Shown here piece by piece: positions 60,001-64,000 of a stretch of 64,000 nt of DNA. Source of the DNA: Suillus spraguei. Taxonomy: Eukaryota; Basidiomycota; Agaricomycetes; Boletales; Suillaceae. The notes beneath the pieces are model-generated. The model worked only from the letters and a program-made list of their open reading frames with translations. It did not search any database and was not told the origin of the DNA. The first letter of the stretch is position 1, and each line of letters opens with the position of its first letter. The translations under genes and the position numbers were made by a program. Where the stretch lies: assembly GCA_016800925.1 (NCBI GenBank), contig JABCPU010000055.1, positions 1 to 64,000 on the forward strand, read 5' to 3'.

Positions 60001-60937
60001 GCGCGCATTTGCGAACTTGAACAATCTGAAACGCAACTACTCCAAAGATCGACGAACATCACCTTTCGCCACGAACAGAATGACCTGGTAAGACGGATAT
60101 AATTATTCGATGATTGTTCACCTCGTTCGCTTTAGAATGACAACGAGTGGATGTTGGTCCAGGGTCTTGCCCAAAAAGCCAGAGAAGTCTTTGAGCGCGA
60201 GCTAGTGGAAAAGAATAATGATATTCGAAGAGTTGGTCTTCGCTTCTTCCGATTTGTCACTGATTCCCTATGGTTTTAGAGAGACAACCTCATCAAGCAA
60301 CATGAAGCTCGTATCATGCAATTAGAAGCGGGTCTAGCCCGTCGCATTAAGGAAATTGTAAAGAACACGCCCTTGATAAACAATAAACAATGTGCAGCTG
60401 ACCTTGATTTTCGCAGTCACAGGTCAGAAGCTCAAGGAACGATAAGCAAGATGAAACTTTCTGGAACGAGCCCCCATCCGGATTCGGGGACCAACAGAAT
60501 TCCGGTGCATTACCATGCTTGGAAAATTAGAGTTAGCTAAAATATTTCACAGGCGTGCATGAGGCGACGAACCATCCAGTTATCAAAGAACCTCGACATA
60601 CCGACCGGGTTCCACTCGAAACGTTAGCGAACGGTGACTCCGATAGTGGAGAGTTTGAAGATGAGAATGACCTCGTGACGCGGCAAGTGAAGCGGACGAT
60701 CTCTCTCGATGAAGAAGAGACAAGACCAGTAAGGCGACCGGTGAGTACTCTACCCGTACCGTACCGGCTACCAGCACGCAGCTGACCGCGAAAGAAAAAT
60801 TCAAAATACCCCGAAATGGAGAAGATCGCAGACAAGGTTGGTGTTTTCTCTCATGAGCCGTCTGTCATCATACCTCGAGTCGGTATTAGGCCCCAGGTCC
60901 ATCAAAGAAGAAGGCGAACAAGCGACAAAATCGGTAG
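57034..60937 (+). CDS. Long coiled-coil protein with basic C-terminus, function unknown
   Basis: The start MEPHQGHRMTLFSKPRHN is followed by a Ser/Thr-rich disordered N-terminus (SSSQKPLFMTPQPGHT) up to about 57375. Then some twelve exons encode almost pure coiled coil: SQVSDASHQNSELSRRITQL-type heptads, DSYEALRIQFQASS, QQVADLLREKLQNMGSELID, KAEAELAQAHNGSQDLESRL, ESIKERLQIAEAGLADVRN and RLDEAIVAAAAERDLVDSLR. The last exons are acidic (GDSDSGEFEDENDL), then RRP joined to LTAKEKFKIPRNGEDRRQ, then, after an intron near 60836-60891, APGPSKKKANKRQNR and TAG at 60935-60937. Candidates are a structural cytoskeletal, spindle-pole or meiotic axis protein, but no family motif decides. Several exon borders inside the coil are approximate. 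Confidence 0.65.
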
Positions 60938-61386
60938 TGAGCAGGGATGGACCACACCGCTTTTATTTACGGTTCAACAAACTTGTCTGGAGTGGCCCAC
61001 TGAGCATGTGCATGTGCTGATTGTCACAGCATCGTTATTAATATTGTGTACTAGTAGTTTTTCCCTTTTTTAGCTTCCCGTAGAGACGTGGAATTGTTCG
61101 CAACCTTCTGGCGCGTTATCAGGATTCTGCAGCCCCAATTAGTATAGTGTATAAAATGCAAGTAACACATTGCATCCAAGAAAATCAGCAGTGATACAAG
61201 ATGTCGGCGGTATGAGCGGTAGATACACTTTCGATGTCGGTGAAGTTGAACAAAAAATCAGTATGGAGGTTGTTGATGCAGAGCTAATAATAATGAGTGA
61301 ACAGTCGAAGTGGAAGTCCAAGAAATGTTCATCGAGAAAATAGGTATACATATATGCACAAAAATTGCAGCGGCCAAAATTATCCG

Positions 61387-63595
61387 TTATTCCGGAAGGC
61401 GCAGCATATCGCCTTCAAAGATGATGTCACCACGGTCCTGCAAGGCGGCCGCTGCTTTGACGACTTCGGCTGTGTCAAAGTCCTCGTGTTTGTCGGCAGG
61501 TATAGCAGAATTTAAGTAGGTCAACAGGGAAGATATGGTCATGTCATCCGTGCTGTCATAAGTGGTCATAAATAGGTATGCAATTGACGAAAAAATGAAA
61601 TCCATCCTGACAGCAAGTTGATCAGCACCATTATTTGGAAATATCAAGCCAGGCTAGTGGGAGAAACGTACCGGCCAGGAACGGTGGCCAAATCAGCAAA
61701 ACTAAGTACGAGACGGCGATTTAGGCGGCTCGTCGACCCGGAGGCTTCCGTTGGCACATGAATGTCGCTATCTGCTCTTCCCTTTGGGCGAATAGAGCGG
61801 ACGCTCTGCGATGATCTCTTGCTAGTGGAAGCATTATCAGGGCCAACCCAAGTGGAGCTAGTGCGGGTGCTTCCATTGTCTAATCGTTGTTTCTTCGTAG
61901 TGTGAACAGACCGAAAATCTGGAATTCTTGCTTTGTGCTTATCATCCGTGGGTATGTCCTGGATGTCGTACATTTCTTCTGATTCTAGTTCATCTTCGGC
62001 AGACGCGTCATCGTCTGACAAGTTTCCATCGTCAGGATGAGATGTGCCACCTTTGGCTCTGATCTCTGCAACTTCTGCAGCTTTCTGAGCTCGCCTCTGA
62101 CTGAAAGAACGCAGCATTTGGTGTCAGTTAATAATGTGTGGGACGCACGATAAAGTAAACATGATGGCAATGACGAAAATACTCACTGTCGGGCTAGACA
62201 CTTCCCCCGATGCTGTATCCATGGATACGCGCAGTATGAACTGTCTTGTCGAAGTTGGACCCATTTCTTGCAAAGAGAACAGAAGACTCTGTTCGGCTCA
62301 ACCTCTTCAACAAGGGGATCAGCCTTGAGAGTTGCGGCTCGTTGTTCGGCATTTCGTCGACGAGACTCATGAGCTGGAAAATTGGTGGGTGTTAAATCCT
62401 TGAAGGATGAAGACGGCGAGCATGGTGCTGCCGACGGGACGGGGGTTTTTCCGTGAACTGGAGAGCCCGAAGGACGTCTTGAAATTGCAGACGCATGCCC
62501 GGAGTGAGGTTGACCTTCTCGAGTTGCTGTGTCGGATTTTGGTGGCCTTGACAAAATATAGGAATGAGAAAGCGGAATGAAACGTGATATTGAGTAGCTC
62601 ACTGAGGCGATGAAGTTTCCGCTTGGGATGTGGAAGACTGTCCAACACCCTTTTGACAGGATGACCTGTGATGTAGCCACTTTTGGACGGCCTGCATGTG
62701 GTTTTCAGGGCTGACTTGGATCCAACGGTCGCAAGTATTACACAATACCCGCTCAGCATCGAACTTGCGGACGTCCGGGTCTTTGGAGAGCAATGAATTT
62801 CTCTCCTCGAGGGCACAACCATTCTTGTTGTTACTGGGGGTATGTGAGTGGCGAAATGATAAGAAAGGGTACGGATTCACTCACATCTTTTTTGACAAGC
62901 AACTCTTGCGGTGAGCATCCCAAGGGATGGAGCAATACGTGGAATTAGGACGGAGTCGGATCCACTTGTCACACGAAGCACATAATACACGATATGCCTC
63001 AAACTGTGCGACGTAAGGATCCGCCCTGAGGTAGTCAATGCGTTCCTCTTCAGTACGCTTGGCACGGCGCCGTTTGGCGGGAGGGTTGGCGAGAGCTTCG
63101 GCCGTACTTTCCGGAGTATAAATGACAGGTTCGGGGACGGTCTGAGTGGTGTTGGCACTGTCAGGGTGCATTAGAGAACAAAGGAATATTGGTCAAGGGA
63201 AGATCAATACCATTGCTGGCGATGGGCATCCCAGTGTTTCAGGGTAAAACCGCCGGTTGACTCGTCACGGAACGAGACGCCCTCACCGCATACTTCGCAC
63301 ATAACACGACCAGTTTCATACTCGCCTTTCGGAACGGGGACGGAGTCGTCTACACTCTCGCCTTCAGCGTCAGCAGAGTCCCCTCGTTCTGGAGGGGTTT
63401 TCCGCTTTCGGGAATTTCTGTAGAATAATTGGTGAAGATGATCATAGGATCGAATAAAATCGTACGGAGATGATTGATGAGGTAGCTCTCGAGGAGAGGC
63501 GTCGGACCTGATGTTATTAATTAGCGAATAAATAATTGGGGACTGGGAAGGAGAAAGAAATACTTAAGGTCGTCCACATCCATATCCTCTGCCAT
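61387..63595 (-). CDS. Protein with four C2HC zinc-finger-like repeats
   Basis: Starts MAEDMDVDDLK (63595). Early exons give SDASPRELPHQSSP and NSRKRKTPPERGDSADAEGE. Four related modules follow, each with R-V-x-C-x2-C-(D/K)-(K/R)-W-(I/V)-x-(L/V), a variable 10-15 residues, often PWDAH, and H-R-x2-C: MCEVCGEGVSF with HWDAHRQQC; LCASCDKWIRL with PWDAHRKSC; LCNTCDRWIQV with WLHHRSSC; FCSLCKKWVQL with PWIQHRGKC. The spacing C-x2-C-x(n)-H-x3-C fits a zinc ligand set (inference). Each is preceded by a Lys/Arg-rich helix-like stretch (RRNAEQRAATLKADPLVEE). The C-terminal third is acidic (SDDDASAEDELESEEMYD) and ends in a helical domain with TISSLLTYLNSAIPADKHED, ending GDMLRLPE (stop 61387). Probably nuclear. 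No named family recognised. Confidence 0.7.
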
Positions 63596-64000
63596 ACGAT
63601 GGGGGAGACAAGAGATGGGAGAGAATTATGTATGATGCTTGGGGAAGGTCGGGAAGGGTTAATATGTGTAAGCTGCTGTTCGGGTGCCAAAACGTATTTA
63701 CAGAGAAAATATATGTCACAGATCCGGCACTTCCAGAAACATAACAACATTTAATTTCCCACGGCCGGCGAAAAACATCGAAAAAGGATTTGTACCTGAA
63801 TAAATTAACCTCGACGAAGAGCTGATTCTGCTTCCTCTCCGAGTCGGTGTCAAACTTATTATGACATACCACATGAAATCTGACCAAAAACCAGTTAAAG
63901 TGGATGTAACGATTGTTCTAGCGTTGAAACGTTAACTACTATGATACTAGTCCTGTGTATTTTTTTTTTTTCTTTTTTTATTTGACACGTTTCCATCAAA
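63596..64000. other. 5' flank of the zinc-finger gene, AT-rich window end
   Basis: No gene is seen. A T-run at 63960-63978 ends the AT-rich stretch. The promoter of the minus-strand gene starting at 63595 must lie here. Confidence 0.4.

Overview
The window looks like nuclear DNA of a mushroom-forming basidiomycete (Agaricomycetes). Nearly every recognisable gene is split by GT..AG introns of about 50-60 bases. The families present are typical of that group: a DUF6533-type seven-helix membrane protein, polyporopepsin-like aspartic peptidases, a sesquiterpene synthase, a 14-blade WD40 remnant of a NACHT-WD40 protein, a laccase, and a Zn2Cys6 protein with a basidiomycete-specific C-terminus. No species is claimed. 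All gene models were spliced by eye, by joining reading frames across GT..AG junctions so that family motifs stay continuous.

Layout. 0-8 kb is accessory DNA: a DUF6533-like gene with an apparent frameshift, an aspartic peptidase with a damaged first catalytic motif and a trinucleotide repeat inside its reading frame, a large foldback element, and an hAT-like element nested in a repeat and carrying a tRNA-like sequence. 8.1-20.6 kb is mostly genic: an intron-containing tRNA-Ile, a small low-complexity protein, a degenerate terpene synthase, the trimethylguanosine synthase TGS1, a Zn2Cys6 protein, and an RCC1-repeat protein fused to a PHD finger. 21.5-27 kb is a graveyard: a broken WD40 array and a second, inverted, broken copy of the aspartic peptidase. 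27.7-38.2 kb is a conserved housekeeping block: RPB7, the double-domain sorting receptor VPS10, cytidine deaminase and squalene epoxidase. 40.1-42.2 kb holds a lineage-type protein of unknown function.

42.3-47.6 kb is gene-poor and repeat-rich. It contains two copies of a small secreted cysteine-rich protein cassette whose cores are inverted relative to each other inside flanks that stay in direct orientation. 47.7-51.4 kb encodes an ER/vacuolar M28 membrane metallopeptidase. A 1.1 kb transposon-like element with TACGG-rich ends carries a piece of a NACHT gene at 52.1-53.2 kb. The window ends with a complete laccase, a long coiled-coil protein and a protein with four C2HC finger repeats.

The housekeeping genes do not form a pathway cluster. 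The points most worth a second look are the inverted secreted-protein cassette, the element carrying a NACHT fragment, the inverted pair of decayed peptidases 20 kb apart, the RCC1-PHD fusion, the four-finger C2HC protein, and a terpene synthase with several altered metal- and diphosphate-binding residues.
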